64,000 nt of DNA from Ectothiorhodospira shaposhnikovii (GCF_022227765.1 NZ_JAJMLZ010000003.1:1-64000); one strand, 5' to 3'; shown: positions 1-8,807, counted from the first letter of the stretch. Notes: generated by a model from the sequence alone, not told the origin. Numbers and translations: made by a program.

Positions 1-818
1 ACTTTGTTGACAAGCTGCGCGCCGCACTGGTCCGCTACCCTGCCGTGCCACCGGGTGACATGGAACTGGAGGTCATCGAGACCAGCGCCCTGAAGGATAT
101 TGCCCACATTTCGAGCCTGATCAGGGAATGTCGGGGGTTTGGCGTCAGCTTCTCGCTGGATGATTTCGGCACCGGCTACTCCTCGTTGACCTATTTGAAG
201 CGATTGCCGGTCGAAACCCTCAAGATTGATCAAAGCTTTGTGCGCGACATGCTGGATGATCCGGATGATCTGGCCATCCTGCATGGGGTGATCGGCCTGG
301 CCGAGAGCTTCCAGCGTGGTGTGATTGCCGAAGGCGTTGAGACCGAGGTTCACGGTCAAATGCTGTTGCAGCTGGGCTGTAAAATCGGCCAAGGCTATGC
401 CATCGCAAAACCCATGCCTGCAGAAGAGATGACGCGATGGCATGCACGGTGGCAGCCCCATGCCAGTTGGAGTGGGACCTCCGCGATCCCCGATACCCTG
501 CTGCCCGTGCTGTTCGGCATGGTTGCCCATCGTGCCTGGATGAACGCGTTAAAATCTTACGCGCACGAGACAAACCCGCATCCACCCGAACTGTCACCGC
601 AACAATGCCACTTTGGTCGTTGGTTGGCGAGTCAGGATGGTAGGGGAGATACCTGCCCGGTGGTACTGACCCTGCACGAACAAGTGCATCAACTGGGCTG
701 TGAACTGATCATGCTCACTCAGAAGGGTGACGATCTCCTGGCCCGGAAGCGTTTGGCCGAAGTGGAGGCTCTGCATGATCGACTCATGGAGGCAATTTGG
801 GAGCTGATCGGAACCTGA
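1..818 (+). CDS. EAL-domain protein with C-terminal CZB domain (5' end outside window)
   Basis: The reading frame is open from base 3, so only the C-terminal part is present. The first ~140 visible residues form the second half of an EAL (cyclic-di-GMP phosphodiesterase) domain: ELEVIETS, LDDFGTGYSSL, the LKIDQSFV strand, IAEGVET and a GYAIAKPM stretch. The DDFGTGYSS region includes metal-binding residues, so this half looks intact. The last ~100 residues carry CHFGRWL and a downstream HxxVHQLG, which resemble a chemoreceptor zinc-binding (CZB) domain. A role in c-di-GMP turnover gated by a zinc/redox sensor is inferred; the N-terminal input domain cannot be seen. Confidence 0.85.
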   Translation, partial: FVDKLRAALVRYPAVPPGDMELEVIETSALKDIAHISSLIRECRGFGVSFSLDDFGTGYSSLTYLKRLPVETLKIDQSFVRDMLDDPDDLAILHGVIGLAESFQRGVIAEGVETEVHGQMLLQLGCKIGQGYAIAKPMPAEEMTRWHARWQPHASWSGTSAIPDTLLPVLFGMVAHRAWMNALKSYAHETNPHPPELSPQQCHFGRWLASQDGRGDTCPVVLTLHEQVHQLGCELIMLTQKGDDLLARKRLAEVEALHDRLMEAIWELIGT

Positions 819-874
819 TGGTGGAAGCGGGTCCAACCTTGAGCCTATGGCTTTTCGCCTTCAAGGCCCAGAAC

Positions 875-915
875 GAAAAAAGGACCAGCAACGCCAAGTT
901 ACTGGTCCTTTTTTT
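875..915. terminator. Bidirectional hairpin terminator
   Basis: AAAAAAGGACCAG pairs with CTGGTCCTTTTTT around a 13-nt loop. The run of A on one side and T on the other allows termination in both directions. It lies 3' of the minus-strand tRNA-Arg and 3' of the plus-strand EAL gene. Confidence 0.85.
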
Positions 916-922
916 CCTAATA

Positions 923-999
923 TGGCGCGCCCGGAAGGATTCGAACCTCCGACCACCTGGTTCGTAGCCAGGTACTCTATCCAACTGAGCTACGGGCGC
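923..999 (-). tRNA. tRNA-Arg (anticodon ACG)
   Basis: A cloverleaf reads on the minus strand from base 999. The acceptor GCGCCCG pairs with CGGGCGC, the T-arm contains GGTTCGAATCC, and the anticodon stem CTGG/CCAG encloses a loop with ACG. The discriminator is G and CCA is encoded (bases 925-923). The total is 77 nt including CCA. A34 is expected to be modified to inosine, so it would read CGU, CGC and CGA. Confidence 0.97.
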
Positions 1000-1017
1000 T
1001 GAACAACTGAAGCGCGC

Positions 1018-1046
1018 ATTCTATGGACGAGGCTGGGGGGTGTCAA
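1018..1046 (-). promoter_or_regulatory. Sigma-70 promoter of tRNA-Arg
   Basis: On the minus strand TTGACA (1046-1041) and TAGAAT (1023-1018) are separated by 17 bp. This near-consensus promoter ends about 19 bp before the mature tRNA 5' end. A GC-rich stretch follows the -10 box, compatible with a stringent discriminator. Confidence 0.8.
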
Positions 1047-1054
1047 GCATTTTT

Positions 1055-2500
1055 TTAAAAACTCCCGAACAGGGTTCCCAGGGTGATCAGTACCACCAGC
1101 GAGATGAACGGGGCCAGCATGGCCACCATGGCGATATCGAAATAGGCCTGGCGGTGGGTGAGGCCGCAGATGGCCAGTAGGGTGATGACCGCGCCGTTGT
1201 GGGGCAGGGTGTCCAGACCCCCGGTGGCTACCGCCGTCACCCGGTGCAGCAGTTCCGGATCGATGCCCCGGGCCTGGGCCATTTCCATGTAGGTCTCGCC
1301 CAGGGTGGACAGGGCGATGCTCATGCCCCCCGAGGCGGAGCCGGTCATGCCCGCCAGGATGTTCACCGCGATGGCCAGGGAAATGAGCGGGTTGTCGCCC
1401 CCCAGCCCCACCACCGTATCGCGGATCAGCAGGAAGGCCGCCAGGGAGGCGATGACGGCACCAAAGCCCACCAGGCTGGCGGTGTTGAAGATGGGCAGCA
1501 GGGAGGCGTTGGCACCGCTATCCACCGATTGCTTGAGTGTGGGCAGGCGCTTCCAGTTGGTGGCGATCACCACCAGCAGCGACAGCACCAGGGCGGCGAT
1601 GACGGACCAGATCCCCCGCACCTGTTCGATGCTGGTCTCGCCGTACAGGGGCAGGGCAAGGAAGTCCGTGTCCATGCGCGGGATGATCAGGAAGGTGAAC
1701 AGCAGGTTGATGGCGATCACCAGCACTAGGGGCAGCATGGCCACGAACACGGAGGGCGGTGCCACCGGGCGCTGTTCCACCGGCAGTTCCATGAGGTCGA
1801 AGCCCTCGCCTGAGGCCTTCTCTCGCAACTCCTTGTTGGGGGTGAAGTCCGCATCCGGATGGTCGCCGTAGCCTTCATGGGCCAGCTTGCGGGAACGGTA
1901 GGTGAGCCAGAGCATGCCCAGGGTGAACATCACCAGGGCGGTGATGATGCCCAGGCCCGGCGCTGCGAAGGGGGAGGTGCCGAAGTAGGGCATGGGGATG
2001 GCGTTCTGGATCGCCGGGGTGCCGGGCAGGGCGGTCATGGTGAAGGTGAAGGCACCCAGGGCGATGGTGGCCGGGATCAGACGCTTGGGAATGTTCGACT
2101 GGCGGAACAGGGCGGCGGCGATGGGGTAGACCGCAAACGCCACCACAAACAGGGAAACCCCGCCGTAGGTCATCAGGGCGCAGGAGAGCACCACCGCCAG
2201 GATGGCCCGGCTGCTGCCCAGCCAGCTGATGATGGCCTTGGCCAGCACGTCCGCGCTGCCCGAATCCTCCATCAGCTTGCCGAAGATGGCCCCCAGCAGG
2301 AATACCGGGAAGTAGAGGGTGATGAAATCCCCCGCCGCTCCCATGAAGATCTGGGTGTAGCTGCCCAGCACCGGGCCGTCCATGGTGGCCACCACGGCGA
2401 AGGTGGCCAGGGCCGGGGCCAGGATCAGCAGGCTGATGCCCCGGTAGGCCAGGTACATGAGCAGGCCCAGGGCGATGAGAATGACCAGGATGCCCATCAT
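1055..2500 (-). CDS. GntP-family permease (gluconate:H+ symporter superfamily)
   Basis: This 481-aa, very hydrophobic protein has about a dozen membrane segments from the first residues (MMGILVILIALGLL) to the C-terminus. The conserved GntP-type stretches include a TMTALPGTPAIQNAIP motif around residue 155 and TGSASGGMSIAL near residue 390. GntP permeases import gluconate or related hydroxy acids with protons. The start codon overlaps the stop of the upstream patatin gene by 4 bp (ATGA), so the two are co-transcribed. Substrate is not determinable; in other proteobacteria similar permeases sit with 3-hydroxybutyrate metabolism genes, so a hydroxybutyrate-type substrate is a guess. Confidence 0.85.
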   Translation of the reverse strand: MMGILVILIALGLLMYLAYRGISLLILAPALATFAVVATMDGPVLGSYTQIFMGAAGDFITLYFPVFLLGAIFGKLMEDSGSADVLAKAIISWLGSSRAILAVVLSCALMTYGGVSLFVVAFAVYPIAAALFRQSNIPKRLIPATIALGAFTFTMTALPGTPAIQNAIPMPYFGTSPFAAPGLGIITALVMFTLGMLWLTYRSRKLAHEGYGDHPDADFTPNKELREKASGEGFDLMELPVEQRPVAPPSVFVAMLPLVLVIAINLLFTFLIIPRMDTDFLALPLYGETSIEQVRGIWSVIAALVLSLLVVIATNWKRLPTLKQSVDSGANASLLPIFNTASLVGFGAVIASLAAFLLIRDTVVGLGGDNPLISLAIAVNILAGMTGSASGGMSIALSTLGETYMEMAQARGIDPELLHRVTAVATGGLDTLPHNGAVITLLAICGLTHRQAYFDIAMVAMLAPFISLVVLITLGTLFGSF

Positions 2501-3600
2501 GACTTGGCCTCCTTGCGCGGATGGTCGCGGTGGTTGTCGCTGTCCTCATGCTCCAGATCGGGCGGGGCGAAGGTGTCGGTGAACAGGCTTTTCAGGTCGA
2601 AGCTGGAGCGCAGGCCCAGGTCATCGAAATGGCGTTCCAGGAAGGCATCCGCCCAGGCCCTGCCCCGGTCACGGAGATGGGTGAGGTAATCCCACTCGGC
2701 GTTGAGCTTGCTGGAGGCGTCCAGATCCTTGAGTTCCTCGTGGGCGTGGATCAGGTGCACGAAGATGTCCCGGTAACGTTCCGATTCCAGCTGCTCCGCC
2801 TCGATCAGCTGGTGTAGCAGCTCGATGGCGCGCAGTTCCTTGATCAGGCTGGCGTTGAAGGTGATCTCGTTGAGTCGGTTGATGATGGCACGGCCGGTCT
2901 TGGGCAGTTCCTCCCGGATCAGGGGATTGATTTGCACGATGATCAGGTCCCGGGTGGCGGTGTCTTCCACCAGGGGGTAGAGGGCCGGGTTGCCGATGTA
3001 GCCCCCGTCCCAGTAGGCCTCGCCGTTGATTTCCACTGCCTGGAACAGGAAAGGCAGGCAGGCGGAGGCCATCACCGAGTCCACGGTCAACTCGGGCTGG
3101 GTGAAGATGCGGCCCCGCCCGGTGCGCACGTTGGTGGCGGTGACGAATACCTTGAGTTTGCTGCAGTGGTTGACCCGGTCGAAATCCACCTGTGCCGCCA
3201 CCAGATCCCGCAGGGGATTGATGTTCATCGGGTTGAGTTCGTAGGGGGAGAACTGCCGGGTGAGCTGTTCGAAGAAGAGGTAGCCCGGCGAATGATCCAT
3301 GCTGAAACGGTGGGTGAGCCGGTCCCAGAGGGTGCGCTGGATGGGGGAGAAGCGGGCGGCGTCGCTGACGGTTTTCCAGAAGGCGGTGAGGGCGTCGCGG
3401 GCGCCTTCCCGGCCGCCTCGCTCCAGCCCGTCGGCCACGACCACGGCGTTCATGGCGCCGGCACTGGTGCCGCTGACGCTGCTGATGTGGATACGGGGGT
3501 CCGCCAGCAGGCGGTCCAGGACGCCCCAGGTGAGCGCGCCGTGGGCGCCGCCTCCCTGCAGGGCCAGATCCACGGTCTTGCGGGGTGTGCTGTTGCTCAT
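2497..3600 (-). CDS. Patatin-like phospholipase/acyl hydrolase with C-terminal DUF3734-type region
   Basis: The 367-aa protein opens with a patatin fold: the glycine-rich oxyanion motif LQGGGAHGALTWG at residues ~13-25, the nucleophile elbow GTSAG near residue 44, and the catalytic Asp in DGGY around residue 197. The C-terminal third (RAIELLHQLIEAEQ to RHFDDLG) matches the DUF3734 region often appended to bacterial patatins. The Ser-Asp dyad is intact, so lipid or polyester ester hydrolysis is likely. It precedes the GntP permease in a two-gene operon. Involvement in PHB or lipid turnover is inferred from similar gene neighbourhoods in other bacteria. Confidence 0.85.
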   Translation of the reverse strand: MSNSTPRKTVDLALQGGGAHGALTWGVLDRLLADPRIHISSVSGTSAGAMNAVVVADGLERGGREGARDALTAFWKTVSDAARFSPIQRTLWDRLTHRFSMDHSPGYLFFEQLTRQFSPYELNPMNINPLRDLVAAQVDFDRVNHCSKLKVFVTATNVRTGRGRIFTQPELTVDSVMASACLPFLFQAVEINGEAYWDGGYIGNPALYPLVEDTATRDLIIVQINPLIREELPKTGRAIINRLNEITFNASLIKELRAIELLHQLIEAEQLESERYRDIFVHLIHAHEELKDLDASSKLNAEWDYLTHLRDRGRAWADAFLERHFDDLGLRSSFDLKSLFTDTFAPPDLEHEDSDNHRDHPRKEAKS

Positions 3601-3659
3601 TGGTCACTGATTCCGGTGTGAGCTTGGTTCTATTGCAACGCAGCAGCGGGAGGATGTCC

Positions 3660-3890
3660 AGTTCTGGAGAAAGTGGGCGGTCCTCGCTGTCACTCCGGGA
3701 GTATTCAGCGTCGCTCCCGCGTAAGCGGGAGCCCAGGAGTACAGGACCGTAGTCAGTTCCCGGTTGTACTGTCGCTCCCGCGCAAGCGGGAGCCCAGGGT
3801 TTTCTGGCCCGTCACTGGATTCCCGCTTTCGCGGGAATGACGGGGAGCCGCGGGAATGACGGGGAGTCGTGGGAATGACGGGTTGGGCAG
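3660..3890. repeat. Cluster of REP-like short palindromes
   Basis: Three near-perfect palindromes occur: GCTCCCGCGTAAGCGGGAGC (3713-3732), the same with one changed base (3774-3793), and ATTCCCGCTTTCGCGGGAAT (3819-3838). They are followed by three spaced copies of GGGAATGACGGG-like half sites. The first two copies are 61 bp apart. The same GGGAATGACGG family recurs at 22591 and 47100-47180. There is no gene here; the cluster lies between rnfH and the patatin gene and may fold in RNA. Confidence 0.8.
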
Positions 3891-3896
3891 GTCGGA

Positions 3897-4163
3897 TCAA
3901 TCGTCGTCATCATCATCGTCGTCATCGGACAGGTCCACGGTGATGGGGCGATAGATCTCCACCCGGTCCCCTTCCTGCACCGGGTTGTCCAACTTGCAGA
4001 ACTTGCCGTAGATGCCCACCTTCTGATGATCCAGATCAATGCCCGGAAACCGCTTGAGGATGCCGGATTGCTCGATGGCCTGCTGCACGGTGGCCCCTTC
4101 CGGCAGTTCCACCTGCAGCCAGGCCTGGTTGCCGGGTTCACTGTAGGCTACGCCGACTTTCAT
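3897..4163 (-). CDS. rnfH: RnfH-family ubiquitin-like protein with poly-Asp tail
   Basis: The 88-aa protein has the RnfH (ubiquitin/MoaD-like beta-grasp) pattern: VELPEGATVQQAIEQSGIL, FPGIDLDHQKVGIYGKF and GDRVEIYRPI. It is the last gene of the rnf operon, 27 bp after rnfE. RnfH has no settled biochemical role; linkage to Rnf suggests assembly or regulation. The C-terminus is odd: family members usually end in a short basic stretch, whereas this one ends in SD followed by eight more Asp residues, encoded by a GAC/GAT triplet run prone to slippage. Confidence 0.9.
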   Translation of the reverse strand: MKVGVAYSEPGNQAWLQVELPEGATVQQAIEQSGILKRFPGIDLDHQKVGIYGKFCKLDNPVQEGDRVEIYRPITVDLSDDDDDDDDD

Positions 4164-4190
4164 GGATGTGTTCCTCCCAAGCCTGTCATG

Positions 4191-4889
4191 TCATGAGGAT
4201 GTGGCCGGGGCCGCCGCCGGCGCCGTCCGCGCCGCCAGTCGGGCATCCAGCACCCGTTTGCCCGCCAGGATGAAACCCAGGGCCAGGAAGGCGCCGGGGG
4301 GCAGGATCATGAGCAAAAAGCCCCGATAATCGGGGATCAGGGTCAGTTCCATCCAGGCAAAGCTTTCTCCCAGCAGCAGGTGGGCATCGGCGAACAGGGT
4401 GCCGCTGCCGGGGATCTCGCGCACGGCCCCCAGGACCACCAGGATCACGGTGAACCCCACTCCCATGGCCAGACCGTCCACCATGGCCCGGTGCACCGGC
4501 TGGCGGGAAGCGAAGGACTCGGCCCGGCCCAGAATGGCGCAATTGGTGACGATGAGAGGGATGAACAGGCCCAGTGCCTTGTGCATTTCATACAGGTAGG
4601 CGTTCATCACCAGGTCCACCAGCGTCACCAGGCTGGCGATCAGCAGGATGAAGACCGGAATCCGCACCTCGGGGGTGATGATGGTCCGGAACATGGAGAC
4701 CAAAAGCCCCGAGGCCACCATGACGAAGGTGGTGGCCAGGCCCATGCCCAGTCCGTTGGTGGCGGTGCCCGTGACCGCCAGCAACGGGCACAGGGCCAGC
4801 ATCTGGGCCATGACCACGTTGTTGTCCCAGATGCCGTCCCGGAACAGACGGCGATAGTCCTCCAGCAGTGCCTTGGCGCTTTGGGTCAT
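4191..4889 (-). CDS. rnfE: RnfE, integral membrane subunit of the Rnf complex
   Basis: The 232-aa protein has about six transmembrane helices. The [34 protein letters not shown] segment (~residues 24-57) is the RnfA/E signature, with the Cys thought to take part in a membrane iron-sulfur site. RnfE pairs with RnfA in the ion-pumping, ferredoxin/NAD-linked Rnf complex of the cytoplasmic membrane. The gene overlaps rnfG by 4 bp (ATGA) and has the normal family length. Confidence 0.95.
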   Translation of the reverse strand: MTQSAKALLEDYRRLFRDGIWDNNVVMAQMLALCPLLAVTGTATNGLGMGLATTFVMVASGLLVSMFRTIITPEVRIPVFILLIASLVTLVDLVMNAYLYEMHKALGLFIPLIVTNCAILGRAESFASRQPVHRAMVDGLAMGVGFTVILVVLGAVREIPGSGTLFADAHLLLGESFAWMELTLIPDYRGFLLMILPPGAFLALGFILAGKRVLDARLAARTAPAAAPATSS

Positions 4890-5614
4890 GGGTGTATCTC
4901 CGGCAGATTCCGGGCGGGCGGGGATGTCATGGGGGGCTCGGGGGAGGCAGAATCCTGTATGGCCGTCGGCATCGGCTCATCCGGAGCATCCGGGGCCCGT
5001 TGCAGCAGTTCCGACTGATGGGCATGGAACAGGGTCAGCCCGTCCCGAACGGCGTTCACCACCGCCCGGGGGGTGATGGTGGCCCCGGTGAATTGGTCGA
5101 AGGGACCGCCGTCCTTCTGTACCGCCCAGCGGGGGGCGGGAAGGGCGCTGAAGCTCAGGCCGTCGAAGGACAGGATCCATGGATCACGATTCACCTCGAT
5201 CTTGTCGCCCAGCCCCGGGGTTTCCTTGTGTTGCAGCACCCGTACGCCCAGCACTTCACCAGCGGCATCCACGCCCATGAGGATATGGATGGGGCCGGCA
5301 TAACCCCGCCCTTGAACCCGGAACGCCACGCCGGATACCCGGCCTTCCTGCCGGGCCCGGTAAACCTCCAGGGAGCGTCCGTCGTCGGTGCGCAGGGTAT
5401 GGATGTCCTCCTGGGGGCGGTTGTCGTGCATCTGCGCGGGCAGGACCTGTTCCAGGGTGCGGCGGAAATCCTCGGCGCGACGCTCGGCGATGGTGTCCCG
5501 GGTCTGCAGGTCGGCAATCACCAGCACGGCGCTGGCCAGCAGGGCGATGCCCCCCAGCAGGGTGGCCTGGTAGCCGACCCGCTTGCGGTAGGTGGGTTGT
5601 GCCAGGGTGGTCAT
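4886..5614 (-). CDS. rnfG: RnfG, covalently flavinylated subunit
   Basis: The 242-aa protein has one N-terminal membrane anchor (residues ~17-35) and a periplasmic FMN-binding domain. The flavinylation motif is TGAT at residues 176-179 (FTGATITP), where Thr179 would take FMN by a phosphoester bond. PGLGDKIE (~residue 133) is also family-typical. It transfers electrons within Rnf. Its start overlaps the rnfD stop by 4 bp. Confidence 0.95.
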   Translation of the reverse strand: MTTLAQPTYRKRVGYQATLLGGIALLASAVLVIADLQTRDTIAERRAEDFRRTLEQVLPAQMHDNRPQEDIHTLRTDDGRSLEVYRARQEGRVSGVAFRVQGRGYAGPIHILMGVDAAGEVLGVRVLQHKETPGLGDKIEVNRDPWILSFDGLSFSALPAPRWAVQKDGGPFDQFTGATITPRAVVNAVRDGLTLFHAHQSELLQRAPDAPDEPMPTAIQDSASPEPPMTSPPARNLPEIHP

Positions 5615-6717
5615 GGGCGTTTCTCCTGGGCCGGTGCCGGTGCTTCCGTGTTTTTCATCGGCAGGGGCTTCCCGCGCCGGGTGCGGCCATAGGCGCGGGG
5701 ACGCAGGTAGTGGTCGATCAGGGGCGTGAGGGCATTCATGAGGATCACGGCGAAGGCGGCGCCTTCCGGATAGCCGCCCCAGGTGCGGATGACATAGATG
5801 AGCAGGCCGCAGCCGGCCCCGAACAGCAGTCGCCCGGCCACGGTACTGGGAGAGGTGACCGGATCGGTGATGATGAAAAAGGCCACCAGCATGGCCGCAC
5901 CGGAGAACAGGTGCAGGCCGGGTCCGGCATAACGCTCCGGGTCGATGAGCATGAACACGGTGGACAGGATCACCAGGGTGCCCAGCATGGCCACCGGGAC
6001 GTCCCAGGTGATGATGCGTTTGGCCATGAGCAGTAGCCCTCCCGCCAGGAGCAGCAGGGCGGAACCTTCACCCAGGCTGCTGGGTACGAAGCCCAGGGCC
6101 TGCTGGAGCGGGGCATAGACTCCGGGCAGGGTCTCGGACAGCCCCAGGTCCCGGCTGAAGCCGGTCTGGGCCTCGCCCAGCACCGTGGCGCCGGTGACGG
6201 CATCGGGAATCGCCACCAGGCCGAAGGTGATGGCCAGCCCTTCCAGGAAGCCGGGGGCACCCTCTGAAAACAGGGGGGAGGGGGTGATCCAGGTGGTCAT
6301 CTCCAGGGGGAAGGAGACCAGCAGGGCCACCCGGGCCAGCATGGCCGGGTTGAACAAATTCTGGCCCAGGCCGCCGAAGACGTGCTTGCCGACGATGATG
6401 GCAAAGGCCGCCCCCAGCACGCCGATCCACCAGGGCGCCCACGGCGGCAGGGTCAGGGCCAACAGCAGGCCGGTGACGATGGCCGAGCCATCCATCAGGA
6501 ACGGCGATACCGGCCGCCGGGCAATGCGCAGGCACAGGGCCTCGAACAGCACGGCGGCCAGAATGGTGATGAGCAGCAGGTTCAGGGCGGGCCAGCCGAA
6601 CAGGTAGACACCGAAGGCGGTGGCCGGAAGCAGGGCGAGGGTGACCCAGCCCATGTTCCAGGCCACGCTGCCTGGGGCATGGGTATGGGGGCCGCTGACG
6701 GGGGTGGTCTGAGTCAT
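5611..6717 (-). CDS. rnfD: RnfD, membrane flavoprotein subunit
   Basis: The 368-aa polytopic protein has the RnfD/NqrB architecture. Family-typical stretches include KHVFGGLGQNLFNPAM (~residues 111-126) and a flavinylation-type motif TGAT at 175-178 (Thr178 expected to carry FMN). It forms part of the ion-translocating core of Rnf. It sits 3 bp after rnfC and overlaps rnfG by 4 bp, in the standard operon order. Confidence 0.95.
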   Translation of the reverse strand: MTQTTPVSGPHTHAPGSVAWNMGWVTLALLPATAFGVYLFGWPALNLLLITILAAVLFEALCLRIARRPVSPFLMDGSAIVTGLLLALTLPPWAPWWIGVLGAAFAIIVGKHVFGGLGQNLFNPAMLARVALLVSFPLEMTTWITPSPLFSEGAPGFLEGLAITFGLVAIPDAVTGATVLGEAQTGFSRDLGLSETLPGVYAPLQQALGFVPSSLGEGSALLLLAGGLLLMAKRIITWDVPVAMLGTLVILSTVFMLIDPERYAGPGLHLFSGAAMLVAFFIITDPVTSPSTVAGRLLFGAGCGLLIYVIRTWGGYPEGAAFAVILMNALTPLIDHYLRPRAYGRTRRGKPLPMKNTEAPAPAQEKRP

Positions 6718-6720
6718 GGG

Positions 6721-8256
6721 TTAGGCCTCTGCCTCATCGGCGGCGGGGGTCTTTGGGGTCTCCTTGGCGGCGCGGGCGGCCTTGGCTTCCTCGGCCTTGC
6801 GCTTGGCAGCCTCGCGCTCCGCCTTGCGCCGTTCCGCTGCCTCGGCCTTGGCCCGGGCTTCCGCCTCCTGGCGTTCCCGGCGTTGCTGGGCCAGCCGCTT
6901 GATCTCCTCCTGGCGACGCTGCTGTTCCCGCCGCGCCCCCAGCACGCCCTTGGCATGATGGAAGAACTGCACCAAGGGGATATGGGAAGGGCAGACATAG
7001 GAGCAGGAACCGCAGGCCACACAATCCATCAGGCCGTAATCGACGGCGCCGTCCATGTCCTCCTTGCGGATTCTTGCCGCCATCTCCAGGGGCATGAGAC
7101 CGCAGGGACAGGCCGCCACGCAGCGTCCGCAGCGGATGCAGGGCATGGTTTCGCCGATGTTGATCTCTGCCTCGGTGAGGGCAATGATCCCGTTGCTACC
7201 CTTGATGACGGGCACCTGGGCATGGGGCATCACCTGGCCCATCATGGGGCCACCCATCAGCAGACGGGCCGGTGGTTGCCGGGTGCCGCCGCAATGGGCC
7301 AGCAGGTCTTCCACCCGGGTGCCCAGCAGGACCTCCAGGTTGGCGGGTCGCCGGACCGCGCCGCCGCCCACGGTGACGATGCGGGAGATCAGCGGGCGGC
7401 GCATGCGCACCGCCCGATGGACGGCGTAGGCCGTCCCCACGTTGTGGACGATCACGCCGATGTCCGCCCCCAGCTTGCCGGCCGGGATCTCGCGGCCGGT
7501 GACCGCCTTGATCATGTGTTTTTCCGAACCCATGGGATAACGGGTCGGGACCGCCATGGCCTCGATGGTGTCCATCTCATACAGCCGCGTCTGCAGGGCG
7601 GCCAGGGCTTCGGGTTTGTTGTCCTCCACCACCACCAGGGCGCGTCGCGCCCCCAGGGCATGGCGCATGATGCGGATGCCGTCCACCACCTCGTCGGTGC
7701 GTTCCCGCATCAGGCGGTCGTCACAGGTGAGATAGGGCTCGCATTCTGAGCCATTGATAATGAGGGTATCGATGTGATGCCGGGACCCCAGGTTCAGCTT
7801 GATGGCGGCGGGGAAGGTGGCTCCACCCATGCCCACCACGCCGGCCTCGGCCACCCGGCGGGCGATGGCTTCCGGTTCCAGGTTCAGGGCATGTTCCGGG
7901 TCCGGGTCCTCCAGCCAGCGATCCTCGCCGTCCGGTTCGATGACGATGGTCTCCACCGGCAGGCCGCTGGGATGGGGGGCGGGATGGGGTTCCACCGCCA
8001 GGATCCGGCCCGAGGTGGGCGCATGCACGGCCGCCGACACGGCGCCGTCGCCGCGGGCGATCATCTGGCCCTTGAGGACGGTGTCGCCGGCCTTGACCAC
8101 CGGGCGGGCGGCGGCACCGATATGTTGCTGTACCGGCAGATAGAGCCGTGTCGGCAGGGGCAGGGGTTCGATGGGCAGTCCGCTGGTGGCCTGCTTGCGA
8201 TCATCGGGATGGACGCCGCCCTGGAAGACGGGCCGCTTGCGCATGAAAGAGAACAT
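6721..8256 (-). CDS. rnfC: RnfC, NADH-binding iron-sulfur subunit
   Basis: The start is the ATG at 8256, giving 511 aa beginning MFSFMRKRPVFQGGVHP. An upstream extension of the frame is non-homologous and overlaps rnfB. After an N-terminal biotinyl-lipoyl-like region (VKAGDTVLKGQ) comes the flavin/NADH-binding part (GGATFPAAIKL), then two 4Fe-4S motifs: CIRCGRCVAACPCG and CVACGSCSYVCPS. The last ~80 residues are an Ala/Lys/Glu-rich helical tail, as in many proteobacterial RnfC proteins. RnfC is the soluble-side subunit that exchanges electrons with NAD(H). Confidence 0.95.
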   Translation of the reverse strand: MFSFMRKRPVFQGGVHPDDRKQATSGLPIEPLPLPTRLYLPVQQHIGAAARPVVKAGDTVLKGQMIARGDGAVSAAVHAPTSGRILAVEPHPAPHPSGLPVETIVIEPDGEDRWLEDPDPEHALNLEPEAIARRVAEAGVVGMGGATFPAAIKLNLGSRHHIDTLIINGSECEPYLTCDDRLMRERTDEVVDGIRIMRHALGARRALVVVEDNKPEALAALQTRLYEMDTIEAMAVPTRYPMGSEKHMIKAVTGREIPAGKLGADIGVIVHNVGTAYAVHRAVRMRRPLISRIVTVGGGAVRRPANLEVLLGTRVEDLLAHCGGTRQPPARLLMGGPMMGQVMPHAQVPVIKGSNGIIALTEAEINIGETMPCIRCGRCVAACPCGLMPLEMAARIRKEDMDGAVDYGLMDCVACGSCSYVCPSHIPLVQFFHHAKGVLGARREQQRRQEEIKRLAQQRRERQEAEARAKAEAAERRKAEREAAKRKAEEAKAARAAKETPKTPAADEAEA

Positions 8257-8267
8257 GGGGAGCACCT

Positions 8268-8807
8268 TCAGGCCGATTTGGGTTTGGGCCAGTGCCAGCG
8301 ACGCAGGCTGGGGGCTTCCGGCACCAGGCTCAGACCCTGGGTGGGGCAGACCTCCACGCATTTGCCGCAGCCGTTGCAGGCCTCGACGAAGACCGTATGG
8401 ATCTGCCGGTTGGCGCCCATGATGGCGTCGGTGGCGCAGACCTTGTAACACCGGGTGCAGCCGTTGCACTGATCGGGATCGATCACCGCAAAGGCGGGGA
8501 CTTCCTCACCCATGGCGGACAGGTCCACGGTGATGTCCAGTTTGTCGGCCAGTTGCTGGGCCAGGAGCTTGCCGCCCGGCGGACACAGGGTGACGGGTGC
8601 CTCCCGGGAGGCCAGGGCCTGGGCGGCACTGGGGCAGCCGGGCAGGCCGCACTGACCGCAGTTGGTGCCGGGCAGCAGGGCCTCGATTTCGTCCACCAGG
8701 GGGTCCTTATCCACCCGCAGGTATTTGGCGGCCATGCCCAGACCGTAGCCCAGGAGCAGGCCCATGGTGGTGAGGATGAAAATCGCGGAAAGCAGGGATG
8801 GTTCCAT
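8268..8807 (-). CDS. rnfB: RnfB, ferredoxin-like subunit
   Basis: The 179-aa protein has an N-terminal membrane helix (ILTTMGLLLGYGLGMAA), the RnfB-specific cluster motif NCGQCGLPGCPSAA (~residues 49-62), and two ferredoxin motifs, CNGCTRCYKVCATD and CNGCGKCVEVCPT. It is the likely ferredoxin entry point of Rnf. AGGAGG precedes the ATG with good spacing. The C-terminus is shorter than in some homologues but all cluster ligands are present. Confidence 0.95.
   Translation of the reverse strand: MEPSLLSAIFILTTMGLLLGYGLGMAAKYLRVDKDPLVDEIEALLPGTNCGQCGLPGCPSAAQALASREAPVTLCPPGGKLLAQQLADKLDITVDLSAMGEEVPAFAVIDPDQCNGCTRCYKVCATDAIMGANRQIHTVFVEACNGCGKCVEVCPTQGLSLVPEAPSLRRWHWPKPKSA

Noticed and set aside
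3713-3890. Possible CRISPR array (spaced palindromic repeats)
   Set aside because: Repeats are short, of two different sequences, irregularly spaced and without unique 30-40-bp spacers or cas genes; they fit REP-type elements.
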